Shown: piece after piece, positions 1 through 16,868 of the stretch
How the letters are laid out: each line of letters begins with the position of its first letter
How positions within the stretch are numbered: position 1 is the stretch's first letter
Assembly (NCBI RefSeq): GCF_964204645.1
Contig: NC_134026.1
Coordinates: 1,736,001 to 1,800,000, forward strand
Reading direction: 5' to 3'
From: Tubulanus polymorphus
Taxonomy: Eukaryota > Nemertea > Palaeonemertea > Tubulaniformes > Tubulanidae
Length of the DNA stretch: 64,000 nt
The notes under the pieces: generated by a model
The model's database searches: none
What the model was told of the DNA's origin: nothing
The model's input: only the letters and a program-made list of their open reading frames with translations
Program-made: the position numbers and the translations under genes

Positions 1-233
1 TACATGGCCCTTCTACCAGAATCTATTCCTTTCCTAGCTGAACTGATGGAAGGTAAGACAACAGTTGTACATGTACAAATCTGTAGATTCTCATCTACAA
101 ATGTCTACGGTATGTGTTAAATTTCGCTATAAATAATTTTTCAGATGAATCATTTGAAGTTGAACAACTATGTCAAGACGTGGTAGGACAACTGGAAGTC
201 ATTCTTGGTGAACCATTACAAAAATATTTCTAA
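1..233 (+). CDS. HEATR1: HEATR1 (UTP10-like) C-terminal end, partial
   Basis: These are the last two coding exons, 1-52 and 145-233, of a gene that begins before the window. HEATR1 (yeast Utp10) is a very large HEAT-repeat nucleolar protein of the small-subunit processome, needed for rRNA transcription and early 18S processing. The visible tail reads YMALLPESIPFLAELMED, then a glutamate-rich stretch, and ends in LGEPLQKYF. It closely matches the C-terminus I know from vertebrate HEATR1. The donor (GTAAGA at 53) and acceptor (TTTTTCAG, ending at 144) restore the frame through a split Asp codon. The stop is TAA at 231-233, and an AATAAA signal lies 35 bases on, at 268-273. Only about 46 residues are visible, so the identification rests on this tail. 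Confidence 0.88.
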
Positions 234-267
234 AAACATCAATGACTGTATCCACTATTGTATTTCC

Positions 268-273
268 AATAAA
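268..273 (+). promoter_or_regulatory. Poly(A) signal of HEATR1
   Basis: AATAAA, 35 bases after the HEATR1 stop codon. Confidence 0.6.
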
Positions 274-1164
274 TGGTTTAACTGTCAGTAATCTGTCTTG
301 TCAATGATTCATCTTATGATTTCAGCTTTGCAGAGACCAGTGTAGGGATTTTATGAGACATTAGAAATTAAAAGATTTACTTACAAATATTAGAACTTTA
401 TTAAATCATAAGAAATTATAATTTGTGCTTGGTAACAACAGTACATGAAACTCATAACAGTTCTCTTAACAATGAACAATTTTATCAAATTCATAGAAAA
501 AATATACCGGTACATATCTTTCACCTATTATTTACAATATATTTATTGAATTATTTATACCAACACTGAGGATAATCGCAGCAGTTCTAAATACAGGAGA
601 CTGTAGGAATGCTGTATATTGGCACATCATAAACCTGTATGTTGGATATCTGCTGCCTTCAATATGAAAATCTTGAAAACGAAAATGTATTGAAAGATTT
701 TGTGATAAAACCCATATAATTGATGCGGTTATCTATACTATTCTATTTGGAATGTTGAAAGTAGATTGACCTGCTCGAACCTCTGATTTGAATATGAAGT
801 ATTGTTATGATTGATACATGGCTAGGTATTATCTACCTCGGCGAAACTCAACAATGAATGCTGCCTTTGAAAAAAGGTTACAACTTGTTATTATTGCATG
901 AATATCAAAGAGCATTGATCAAAAGCACAGATCCTATTGATATGCGATAAAGAGTGCACACATATGAACTAGATAAGGTAGAAACATATGCGTGCCATGT
1001 CTGTTACACTATTATGCTATATCAAAATTTTTAATCAATTGTAAATACAGTTAACAATATATTCCATTTTAATGAGGTACAAAATTAAACAAATTTAACT
1101 ACTGTATCATTTACAATTTTTGTTTTTTTCATGGCAATGATAATACTGGAATTTCATTAACAGG
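274..1164. other. Intergenic, no gene seen
   Basis: AT-rich sequence between the HEATR1 poly(A) signal and the next candidate gene. I see no long open frame, RNA gene or clear repeat. Confidence 0.5.
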
Positions 1165-1453
1165 CTACTTCTTTTCATAGTTTGAATATATGTATTTCCA
1201 AAGCGAAAATCCATGAAATAATATCAGTAATAGAATACCGGTGATGTATAGCGCCATGCATATCTGCCACCAAAGCAATGCTTCTTTCGATAATTTCTTC
1301 GTTCTTTCTCTGCTTTTACTGATCAAGCAAGAAACTGATGTTGAGGGTGGCATTTCTTGGATCCCCACAGCGTTATTAGTGGACATGGTTGAATCTTTGT
1401 CATTAGATATTTCGACATTTCTCATAAGTATGCCCGAGGTCATCTTTATCTAA
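1165..1453 (-). CDS. Possible small single-pass membrane protein
   Basis: An open frame of 92 codons runs from ATG at 1443 to the stop at 1165. I do not recognise the family. Residues 1-55 are polar and Ser/Thr-rich. A basic stretch (SKSRERTKKLSK) follows, then one strongly hydrophobic segment (about residues 58-80), then a short tail ending in YEKK. This is the plan of a small one-pass membrane protein, and the KK end resembles a C-terminal ER-retrieval signal. Just upstream on the minus strand is an acceptor-like site (CACTTTTAG, exon from 1453), as if the coding exon follows a 5' untranslated exon. The ATG has A at -3. Against it: no homologue comes to mind, and the frame could be chance in AT-rich DNA. 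Confidence 0.4.
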
Positions 1454-2428
1454 AAGTGAATCAAAGCATATATTTAGTATAAGTGGAGTAATTAAGGAAA
1501 CAATAGTTTTTCTAGCTCAATCGTCGGTCACTCAATCTGAAGATTTTAGCAATTTGCCTAAAATAGTTTACCTTCATAGTTCACTTGCCTTATAAGTACA
1601 AAATGACTACAACTTATTGTTATGTTTAATGATCAATAAAGTTATCAATCTGATTATTTCTAATAATTTACTTACCATCATAACGTGTAAATTTACATTG
1701 TGTGTTTACGCATGTATAGTTTACACATGTCCTGTGTGGTTTATGACTGACTTGATTCATCAACATGCGCCTGTGCCTGTGGTGAATAAACACAGCACTT
1801 CCACGGAGTTGCGGCATTCGCTCATAGGGGAAACAGGTTTTAATAGTCTAAGTAAATAATGGTTTTATTATGGGGGTGAATTGTCAAAGTAGATGTCACC
1901 ACCATACAGAAAATCTCATGACTCGAACGTAAACTCAGTATTTCCACAACTGATTGAAACTTAATTCATCCACAACTCCATTTAAAACCAATCGAAATGA
2001 AAATAACACGTCTTACAAAGAAAATCTACAGTTTATTTAATTACTATGATAATTACAATATAGAAATAGAAAAACTTCCTACAAATATACCCCGCCAGCA
2101 GGAATATTGAAAATAGAACTGTCTTGTATTTTAATTATTGAGATCATTAGAATATTTACAGATCAACGCTATAGAAATGATAACATAATTATCTCATATA
2201 TTGCACAGTCAATTATATGCTAAAGCTTTTACAAATATTCATCAATAATCATAGAACAAATGATTTTTAGTAATCAATATGACTTGTTATTGTAAGATAT
2301 TGCAGTTTAACACGCTAGGATAGAATCTAGTGCGAGTATTAAGACCTACAGTTTATCACATATAAATATCATATAAAAACAATGGATCGATTTTAAAGTC
2401 AATGTCTCTCATCTATCGTATTCAAGGA
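1454..2428. other. Intergenic and 3' UTR region
   Basis: No supported coding exon. The lower-coordinate part of the 3' UTR of the next minus-strand gene lies here, with a minus-strand AATAAA (plus-strand TTTATT) at 2032-2037 as its likely poly(A) signal. Confidence 0.45.
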
Positions 2429-5400
2429 TTACTTGGAATTTTCATTGCTTTTTTGATTAGCCTTGATTTCTGCTCGAGATTCAGCCTCTTCGATCATACT
2501 TGTTCCCTAAAATGATAAACCGCCGTAAAGATCTTATTACACTCAAGGAGGCCAAAGAAAAGAAAGCAACTTGAAATTTAGGAAACGTACCCAAACATAA
2601 AATGTTGCAGCACCGGCGGATACATCACGGACTTGTTCCAGATCGAACTGTGTGAAATACATCTTAGCTTTGCGAGCGATGTTGATATCAAGTTTCGAAG
2701 CGTCCAGACCAAGACAGCGCCGTTTCAAACTTTCCTTACCAGTTTTACCAACCAGCGCTTGAACTGCCTTCCAAACCTATCGCAAGTAATACACAAAAGG
2801 GAAAGTAGACATAATACCCAGTAATTGGGTGATTGAACAACAAGCCATTCTTGAATTGTAATCAGGAAAATTTTTTTCTCTTTTCTCACCTTGGTTTCTT
2901 TTTCCTTGTGTCCAAGTAAGAAGAATGTCCCGATCATAACCGTGTGGACTGCAACTGGAGGTTTCTGATAGCTGCGAATCTCGGCGACAGTTGTCTGTTT
3001 CAGTTCTAGAATTTCAGCACGAATTCTCTCTAAACGTCTCAACTGAAGCAACAGTTTATTCGCTTCAATCATCTCATTCGTCAACGCCGGTTCAAAACCA
3101 TTCTTTTTAACATTGTCAACAGCTTTCTCTAAATCTTGCAGCACACGTCGATCCATAGCTGATAGCAGCTCTAAATCGAAAATAACCATGTCTTTAATAT
3201 CGGCCTTTTGATTTGTTGTCGAGAAATCACCTTGATGCTACATTTACCAACACACAACTTACTTTCTTTAGCTTTAAACTGTTTGAGGAGTCGTTCAGCT
3301 TTGAATAGATCACCTTCATCATCGGGAAGCTGAGCTTTTTTAAATTCTCCGACTGATTTTGTAAGTTTTTCTCGATCACGAGATTTGATCGCGACTTTCA
3401 ACTCGTAGCGAATCCTCTTGTGATTATTTTCTATGATAAGATACAACAAATCAGCCGTATTCATATCAATCAATTCTACTATATTCTTGTCTAATGTGCC
3501 ACTAATTGTTCTGATTATCTACAGATTTACACATCATACCTGTAGCACGAGCACGTGCTGCCTTTTCTTTATCTTCTGCTTCTTTTCGAGATTTTGCATC
3601 TTTCGCATTCCTGATTTCTTCCTGCGCTAGCCTCAAGTCTTCCTGCGCTTTTTGTTCAGAACTCATTGCCTCCTGCAAATATAAATGATTATATGTTCTT
3701 AGATTTCATCATTAATACATCTACTTAAATTGCACTGAATATAGGAAGGATACTAACTATGGCTTTAACTTCGGCTTCATTTCCTTCTTGTTCCTCTCGT
3801 AGACGTCTTTCTTCTTCTTCTTTCATTTGTTTTTCTTGTAAATCTTTCAGTCGGCGGATCTCTTCCAGTTCCTCCTAAAATTCAACATTGTCACCAAACA
3901 AATGAATAAATCGTATACGACAAATGAAACGGAAGGTATAAACATCTTATTCAACCAGAATCATATAATTATAAACTATATCCAAAATTCATAAATTTTT
4001 TAATATATTCATGAATGCAGAATCACACCATATTTCAACTGTTTATCTTAAAACTAATATTCCAAAAATGGCATATATATTATATAATATACAGACATAA
4101 ACGATGAAATGTGTATTCATGGTCAGGCCCAGTTTCATAAAAAAGGTTTGAAAATTTAAATCATCGAACAGTTTAACTTATTTTACGAAACTAGGCAAAT
4201 TTCATAAAGATACATTGTGTCTCATGCAGGATTTGTGCAAACATTTAGTGATTTTTTCACATTTTCATTCCTCTAAACTACTAAGGTAAGAACAATTTGA
4301 TACCACCAGTGCTACAACAAATCATAAGTGCATGTATAATGGACCAATTTCCAAATGGTATGTAACAATGCATGATCTGATTTAAACAACTGTAGCTTAA
4401 TTACAATTGTTAACCCCGGTGCACTTGAAAATCACTAATATAAATTTGATTATATCCATTCTATTTATTGTATGGGTTTTTTGTACCGACTCCTCTTTTA
4501 CAAATGACTTCAAGTTAACCTCTTCACCGAGTTCTGCATGTTGTTCATCCTCAACTACACGAACTTCTTCCATATCTTTTTCTACCTGCTTTTTATACAT
4601 CATCATACAGACATTGAACTACTGTACATTCGGTCCGACTGATCCACAAACGGATTGTTAATGAACGAACGAGTTTAACCTCCTTACCAGGGCTTTACGC
4701 TTTCTTTCCCTCTCTTCTTCCTCTTCTTTTTCTCTCACAAGATTCTCTCTTTCTGCTGCTTCTTTTGCTCCTCTCTCTAAATAACATAATTCATAATGAT
4801 AACATAATTCACCGAATAACAACAGAAAAATTCTAAATGTATCTTATTTAAAGAAAATTATTCATCCATTAGATACAAACCTTCTTCTTCCTTCAATCTA
4901 AGGATTCTCTCTTGTTCAGCTTCTTTTTCTTGTTTCTTCTTCAGCATTGCCATCTAAAATATGGGTCAAGATCAAATCTATTATCACCTTTTCATAAACT
5001 GTTTCGGTTACAAGAGCGTAAAGTTTTTACATTAATATCAGTAGAAGAAAGGTTTTGTGAAACATGCAAACAGATAAAAGAATTACCGAGATCCCTTTTC
5101 AGAACTGCTTGAATTTTAAACAGAAAATTTTTAAGAACTGATCGCTTATTGTAAATCAACACAGAGCTATTAATGAATGAATCAATTAACAGACCTCTTC
5201 TTCATTTCTCCTACGTTCCTCATCTTCCTGACGTCGCTTTTCCACTTCTAACCGTTTTCTGTTCGCTTCTTCCAACCTCTGTATGAATCGTTCTCTTTCT
5301 TCCGCTTCTGCCATTTCTTTTTCTAATTTACGTTTGGCCCTTTCTACAAATGATTATCAGAAATTATTCAAAAATTTCTGGAAAAATGCCAAGATATTCA

Positions 5401-6388
5401 TACAGCATTTCATTATACTAACCTTCCTTTTCTCTCTTTTCTTCGTATTCTTCCTGTAGAATTTGTTCTTTGCTCGCAACGTTACACAGGTCAACTTCTA
5501 TCTCGGGAAATGTAACTCCGCTACCGGGCACAGCCCTCGATCTCAGAAACTTTTCCCATCGGCGTTTTGAAAATAAATCTTGATGCACTGCCTGCATAAA
5601 CCACCTGTTCAATAGATATCGATATATGAACAAATTCAAGTCATTCAATTCCTTCTACTTTCTATATTTTTTAAAGATGATAATTCAAGAAATTTGTAAA
5701 ATCTTCACCTGGCCTGATCTTCGGTAATGGTGTCAGTTTGTTGTCTATCTAACATCGAGAATTCCCATCTGAAATCTTGTATCAAATAATAGCGTCTGTC
5801 CATCTCAATCAGTACATCATATAATTCACATTTTTCTACCTCTAATCCTAGACATGTGTAACCAATGGCTGCTCTCGTCTACAATATAAGAAAATAGATT
5901 ACCTTTAATCAGCCCTTGTAGTAGTATTCTGAATAACAGATGAGTTCCCCTACCTAGATACTAAACTACCCTTAGTCGATACCATGACTAATGGTACTCC
6001 CATATCATTTAACGTTTTCTAATTAACTTGAATTACGGTTCCAAACAACATCAAGAGAAAAGAAAACCTTTTTTTCGCCATGTTTTCATCATAATTTTTC
6101 ATTTAAGAAAAAGAAAACAGTAGGTACATGTAGGCTTAATAAAAACCAGACATAATCGATCAATATTTCAAGAATGTGCACAGCAGGTTTATAATGCCAG
6201 ACAGTCAACTATCACAACATGCACTATCTCTCAATGTAATTTACCTGAGCTAAGCTTATTCCACCAATTCGTATATCAGCATGAAGAGACTGCACCTCTT
6301 CGACGGTCAGGTAGCTTTTCTGTTCAGTATCGCAGAATTCAAAAACCTCAGATTGAAGCGCACACCTTTCAGATAACAGATCACCCAT
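2429..6388 (-). CDS. EF-hand-like, coiled-coil protein with C-terminal dynein-stalk-like domain
   Basis: Twelve exons join in frame to 589 residues: 6245-6388, 5709-5878, 5423-5604, 5195-5343, 4881-4953, 4688-4776, 3758-3874, 3540-3672, 3263-3430, 2890-3170, 2591-2776 and 2429-2506. I do not recognise the gene by name. Residues 1 to about 170 resemble degenerate paired EF-hands (FCDTEQKSYLTVEEV, then MLDRQQTDTITEDQ), with loops too incomplete to be sure of calcium binding. Residues 175 to about 470 are highly charged, Glu/Lys/Arg-rich coiled coil. The last 110 residues follow the pattern of the dynein heavy-chain stalk and microtubule-binding region: a KPP motif at residue 478, then VHTVMIGTFFLLG, a conserved Trp, and VRDVSAGAATFYVW. 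No AAA+ motor is present. A ciliary or microtubule role is my inference. The start (6388) faces FAM91A1 across 655 bases. Confidence 0.82.
4126..4197. mobile_element. Short MITE-like inverted-repeat element in an intron
   Basis: GCCCAGTTTCATAAAA at 4127-4142 faces an inverted partner, TTTTACGAAACTAGGC at 4181-4196, with two mismatches. Ends of this type recur at 28848-28980 and 50061-50172, which suggests one MITE family. No autonomous coding content. Confidence 0.5.
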
Positions 6389-7043
6389 TGTGACGAATGT
6401 TGTCGATTAATAGTTGTTTTTGCTGAAAGATATAATTTTCCCAAATTATTTCTATTTCAGTTGCTGTATAAGCTGTGTTACAGAAATTCAATTTTTGCTT
6501 GAATTGAATTGATGACTGTGGTGATCCAAGTTATAAACAAATGAAATACGTGTGTTAAATAAGCGTTTGAACCGCTGGCAACTACAACTTAATCTAATTA
6601 TGTTGTAAAACTACTCCTTTCGATGATTAAATGTTATATTCATAATAATCTACTCCCTATTTAATCAGAATTTGAACTTTGTAAACATGTTTTAGGTTTG
6701 TTTTGACAGTAAAACATTCATTTCCGGGTTTTGACTTTCTAAAACTGAAATCTTGCTCTGAAACAGATTCTTCGACTAATCCTCATATTACCATAGAAAA
6801 GGGTTACAATGCTGATATTGTTATTGGAAAAACATCTATATTGTATTGCAATCAATTCTAAAACGCTAATTCAAAATAAGACTCTATTGATAGTTTTTCT
6901 GTTCGGAAATGATTCTCGTCGGTTCAGTTACGATTCCTCATATAGATCTGTCAAAAATGTCCGAGGTGCTGCAAATTAATTTTCTGCCACATATTAAACC
7001 AGTACTATGCCCTGTTGATTGATTGAGTCAAAACTACCTCACA
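6389..7043. promoter_or_regulatory. Shared upstream region of a divergent gene pair
   Basis: The 655 bases between the starts of the EF-hand/stalk gene (minus) and FAM91A1 (plus). The arrangement suggests a shared or bidirectional promoter. I find no clear TATA box or CpG island. Confidence 0.45.
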
Positions 7044-11892
<4,849 letters not shown>

Positions 11893-12875
11893 TACCGGTA
11901 ACTGTTCTAGTCATATTCACAATTATGTTCAGTTGGTGAACTAAAAAAAAAACTGTGCTTTCTGTTTCATTTTGTTGTCACCTCAGTGAAGGCCGATGAA
12001 ATAGATTTGATTTAACGAGGGCATTTCAGATGTAAAGATGTAATTATATACTTTTTTGAGTGATGTAACCATCGTGTGGGTGACACTAAATATCCACTGT
12101 AGCAATTACTATAGTAGTGTACTGTACTGAATTGATGTAGAGCTTGATCTAACTCTGGTACATGCTTGTAAATGTAATTAAAAATCTTCTACATTTTGGC
12201 TCCATGATTTACGGTATATCGCTAAAATAGATGTTCACCATACAATCAATAATCTAACTTACTAAGCCCTGTTATAGATTCTAGGCATCTTTGAGGAGGT
12301 ATCTATAATGAATATTAACAAGTAATATCGGATGTACTGGTACTACAATTTATGATGAATTAATGTTTTAATATATGGGAACAGACAATAGCTCTTATAT
12401 GAGTGATCGTGTAACTCATGAATTAAAAGCTTTTATTGGATACGGTATTTTGTGTTATATATATATATACAGTATGATATGTGTATTCGTGAAAGTATTT
12501 TTGGCAAGAAATTCTATATACTACTGTTATAAAATCACTCGCAATGTACAGGCATCTTCACTTGTAAATAAAAGTTCATTTTAAAATATCCTTCATGAAA
12601 TGAATTTGTTTTCTCTCCTTTTGCGAGTCCTTCTTCATATCCTTACAGACTGACAAGCAACAACATTAGAGATAATTCATATCATAACTTAGTCATTTAT
12701 TATATACACAATTCATATATTATGGTTGGTTCGTCGATCTAAGGTAAAATGCACTAAAAAAACAACACCACCTCATTTCTAGTAACCAGTTTTACTTCGT
12801 TGAATTGAGAGTGATTTAAAATAGTTCTGAAAGTATCAATAGACCATTTGTCCATTTCCAAACATCTAGCTGCTA
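11893..12875. other. Convergent 3' region of FAM91A1 and GET3
   Basis: Holds the FAM91A1 3' UTR (AATAAA at 12567-12572) and the GET3 3' UTR (minus-strand AATAAA at 12696-12701). A short TA run lies near 12458-12470. No coding exon recognised. Confidence 0.55.
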
Positions 12876-14937
12876 TTAAGGTAGAGGGGTGCCTGCTGTG
12901 TACGGATCAATTAACAATTGAGAAAATGCGGTCACTTGCTCGGTACCTCTGACTTCGTGGTCTAACAATGGTAATTTAGAAATGTTGAAATCCTCGTATA
13001 AATCTTCAATCTGTAAGGAAGAATACAGAAACCAATCTGCGTAAGTTTGACGACGATTTTTTCTGGCGGACAGATTTCAGCGATGATGAATGTCGTACTC
13101 ACTTGATCTAAATATTTGGATTGTATTTTGTGTCGCGACGCGCACATTTTACATGGTTTCTCTCCCTGACCGAGAAACAACAACTGATTCACTACGATAT
13201 TATGCGTATCGATGCCACATTTCGTAAGTTCCTGAACGAGTCTTTCAGTTTCATAAAGCGATAAAAACTCCGCTATACAAACGCACACGAATGTCGTCTG
13301 GTCCTGAAATCATCCGACAAAGATCTCGATGAAATTGCGATTTGAATTTCTACTTCAATTATGAATCCCGGGTAGAACTTACCGGATTTCTAAACTGTTC
13401 ATTAACCTGGCGTATGACTGGTAAAATATCTTCTAATTTTTTCGTCATTTCATCAGCGTTTAATTCTTGCATACCTAACATACCGGCTATCTAAATGATA
13501 AATGAATTTTCAACAATATCACAAGACAGCTTATTCTGGCTGCATTGAACGAATACCCAAACTGTTTTCTTTCCTAACATTTTGGGTTGATTTTTCAAAT
13601 AAACTATACATCATTTTTCAAATAACTCTGAAGACAGTTGTAAGTATTCCACTCAAAATGTAAGGAAAGAAACAATCGCATTTGTTTAAATTGATATTGT
13701 GATTTTTACTTCTATGTTCAAGAAATAATCCATTTACAATATTCTGGTTGCAGTTTGCTGAAACTAAATCCACGAATCATATTGAAACGTTCCTAATTGA
13801 AACTTACTTGTGAAATGAATGGACTAATTTGATTTTTTAGCCGTAATAATTTCGAAAGTCCTTTTTCAACAACAGCTGGGAATGAAAGCAAGCGTAGCGT
13901 ATGACCAGTGGGGGCAGTGTCGAATACAACCACAGAGAAATTCATACTTTTCACTAACCTACAATCGACACAATAACAGATTTACTGGTGTATGTCAAAA
14001 CCAAGCTGTTTCATACTAACAATATACATTCTGTATTAACTGCATACAAAAATATATATAAAGTAAAATGAATATCTAGCTTTACAATGATATTTTTTTC
14101 AATCAAATATAGGCTACCTCATAACTTCAGCATAACTCATAGCTTCATCGATTCCGGGAAAAGCACCCATCAATTCCTGCATCATTCCTTGTGCTAAATT
14201 TCCACCTCCACCACCTAAATATCAATATCAGTTACGATACCACAACTCATGTTTACAATACACAATTCACTTATAGAATACTATTTTGATTATCTATTGC
14301 AATTAGGCCCTATTCATTTTTCATTAATACTTTGCGACATTCACCTTCTTCAAAATATTCTTCCGGCAATTCGGAAAATCCCAAATTAGGATCTATCTCC
14401 TGAAGAAAAAATTTTATCGTCAGTAAAAGATTAGTAGTACATTTAGGTTTATTCATATAGAAATATAGATATCAATCAATAGAAGTCACAAGTTACATAC
14501 CATAGCATAGAGGTTCTCAAATCCTTTGACTTTTGTCGGAACTTTACTAAATTTCTGATCAAATGCATCGGAAATATTATGAGCTGGATCGGTAGATATA
14601 ATGAGAACATTCTCTCTTACTTTACTCAACTGTACAGCTAAACTACAGCTGAAATAACAATATTCATAAAGCAACGTTTTAACATTAGCCCGATGTGATG
14701 TGACATTTCATCCATTTCATCAGTTCTGCTTTTGCCAACACCCCGTTACGCGAACACAACCGTATGGCGTTCAACTCGGTTCAAACGAGTCGTTATTACG
14801 GTGAGGTTTTCATACCTGCAGGTGGTTTTCCCAACTCCTCCTTTACCACCAACAAATACCCATTTCAATGATGTCTGGTCCAAGATATTCTGTAAATGAG
14901 GAGGCAACGGTTCGTAATCGTCACCCGCGGCAGCCAT
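12876..14937 (-). CDS. GET3: GET3/ASNA1 (TRC40), tail-anchored protein targeting ATPase
   Basis: Eight exons give 338 residues (human 348): 14816-14937, 14501-14648, 14345-14399, 14118-14214, 13808-13958, 13383-13490, 13103-13303 and 12876-13010. This cytosolic ATPase receives tail-anchored membrane proteins and delivers them to the ER receptor. The deviant P-loop [10 protein letters not shown] is at the end of exon 1. [18 protein letters not shown] (switch I) follows, then [12 protein letters not shown] (switch II) and the zinc-binding CKMC dimer motif. A glycine run (FEEGGGGGN) at the exon 3-4 junction replaces the more polar loop of other species. I chose ATG 14937 for homology to MAA starts; an in-frame ATG at 14961 would add eight residues. 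Its start is only about 400 bases from the end of R3HDM4, on the same strand. Confidence 0.97.
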
Positions 14938-15333
14938 TGTATAACTCGCTTGCCACAGCAACTTCTCAGGCTCGGTAGAAATGAGGAACGAGTGAATAAA
15001 TTACCCTGGTTTTCACGTACACATTTATTTGAAATCAATTTGTAATACATTTACAGAATAGTTTTCTCAACCCAACGCACAATACACATAATATCTTAAA
15101 ATATACACCTGTAAATCAAATCCATTAAAGCTGTATACATATAATACTATATCTTAAAATGTAAAGGATTGAATCTTGAATATTTTACACCAATAACAAT
15201 ATAACTATCCTAAATAGAACTTTCCACATGCCAAATTAAGGTTCTAAGACATGGCAGAGGGGAAACTTTTAATAGTAAAACCTTCTATGAGCCTTTTTAA
15301 TAGAAGACGTTTAATGAGGCTTTGACTCGGATA
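14938..15333. other. Gap between R3HDM4 and GET3
   Basis: Contains the R3HDM4 3' UTR, with a minus-strand AATAAA at 15024-15029, and the GET3 promoter. The R3HDM4 signal lies within 90 bases of the GET3 start, so termination and initiation are tightly packed. Confidence 0.45.
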
Positions 15334-16868
15334 TCAACGTCTACTTTCGAGATAATTAGTTAACGACATCGGAGGGCGATGAAAATAACTGTATTTATTT
15401 TCGACCTCGGTTTGCTTCTGGTCGTTGACTACGACGCTCTGACTGATCAGATCTAAATACTGACAAACCGCGTGCAGTAATAAACGTTCGTAACTGTTTG
15501 ATAAATGAGATATAAATACGGATGTCGGCCAATCTGTGAAAAACTCAGTCACTTCTTCCTCCAAATACGATAATGTGCCCTGAAAACAAAACCAATAATT
15601 CATGGTTAACTTTCAATTAATGTTCTATACATTAGGTTCAAGATGATGAAGATCCAATTTAATCTGGTAAAACCTCCCATAACAAACGCTTTTTCTTTGG
15701 AACCCGATTCATTATTATTATTTCACACCATCTGTGGGTAATTCTATTGAATGATTATGTAATCATAATATTTCAGGACCCATAATGTTCCAGGGAATCC
15801 ACTTATTACAAGGCATCTTTCAAATTAAATGTGAGGTTGATTTGAATTTTTCTATTTTGGTGCAGCACACACAATTGAAACAACCTCAATCCAAAACTTA
15901 GTGAGTTTATTTTATTTACCTTTGGAAGATGCCTCCTTTTCAGAATCGACTTTAGATTGCTATCAATACGCTTGAAACACTCCTCAGCAGAGTAGGCTGG
16001 GTGAGCTGAAATCATTCGGTGTATCGGTAAAAATTTCCATCATTTTCTTTCAAATGCAAACATTTTCGATATATTCATTTACCAATTCTTAAATCTTCCC
16101 ATTCTTCCTCAGTGTTAGACAAAGTTGTCTCTTCAGGCAAATTGTCATTTGATTTTTTTTCATTATTTGCTGCTGCATTTTTCTCATCAGATCGTTTCAA
16201 TACCTTTTCCTGGTCTTCTTCTGAGTAATTGAGAAAATCATTCCATATCTAAAACAGCAGAGCATGCAGAGCGCCATTTAAATCGAAATCCCAAGAATTA
16301 AAATCAGTCATAATTAGGGCCCATACCAGGTAGTCACTTTTAACATTAGTCTCTTTTACCTTCATTTTTTCTTTTTCACACAGAATTTCTGCAAATGCAG
16401 ACATCGATGGTTCCATGAAATCAAATATATCAATTTCACCATATTCTTCATTTTCAACAAGGCCAAGCAAAAAATTCACTGAAAATGCAAAAATTTTGCC
16501 TTTTATTCCAATTTAATTATGGGAAGTAGAATAACCAAACAAGTCATTATCTGTAGACAAGATTAATCAATTGAATAATTCAACTCTTAATTATATCTTA
16601 AATTTTCGAACAGTTTTCTAATCGCCTTGCGCTGCGACTTCCAAGTTTAGCTTTACGGCGAGATGACTGCTTCACTTTATTTTCGGATTCATGAAGAATC
16701 TTCTGCTGGTCTTCCACGGTTTCTCTTTAAAAAACAAATGAAATACAGAAAGATGTAGATCACAAGAAATATGTAGGTCAGTTTTAAATTAAACTGTACT
16801 GCAGCACCATTAATTCATCTCGCTATATCAGTCACTAACTTGTTAGAGTCGTTTGTAACTGTCATCAT
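15334..16868 (-). CDS. R3HDM4: R3H domain-containing protein 4
   Basis: Six exons give 252 residues (human 268): 16840-16868, 16612-16724, 16360-16478, 16083-16248, 15920-16005 and 15334-15579. The match to R3HDM4 rests on RRLENL followed by a leucine-rich segment, IWNDFLNYSEEDQEKVL, HPAYSAEECFKRIDSNLK, and the R3H core SYERLLLHAVCQYLDLIS near the C-terminus. The R3H fold usually binds single-stranded nucleic acid; the cellular role of this protein is poorly known. The donor of exon 2 is GTTCGA, which is atypical, and the acceptor of exon 2 (TTTTTTAAAG) is weak, but together they keep the frame and the homology. The first exon codes only nine whole codons, so the N-terminus is the least certain part. 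Its start faces TMEM68 across 682 bases. Confidence 0.92.

Noticed and set aside
4407-4661. Plus-strand open frame opposite the coiled-coil stretch
   Set aside because: Shadow of the charged minus-strand sequence; no start context, domain or splice support.
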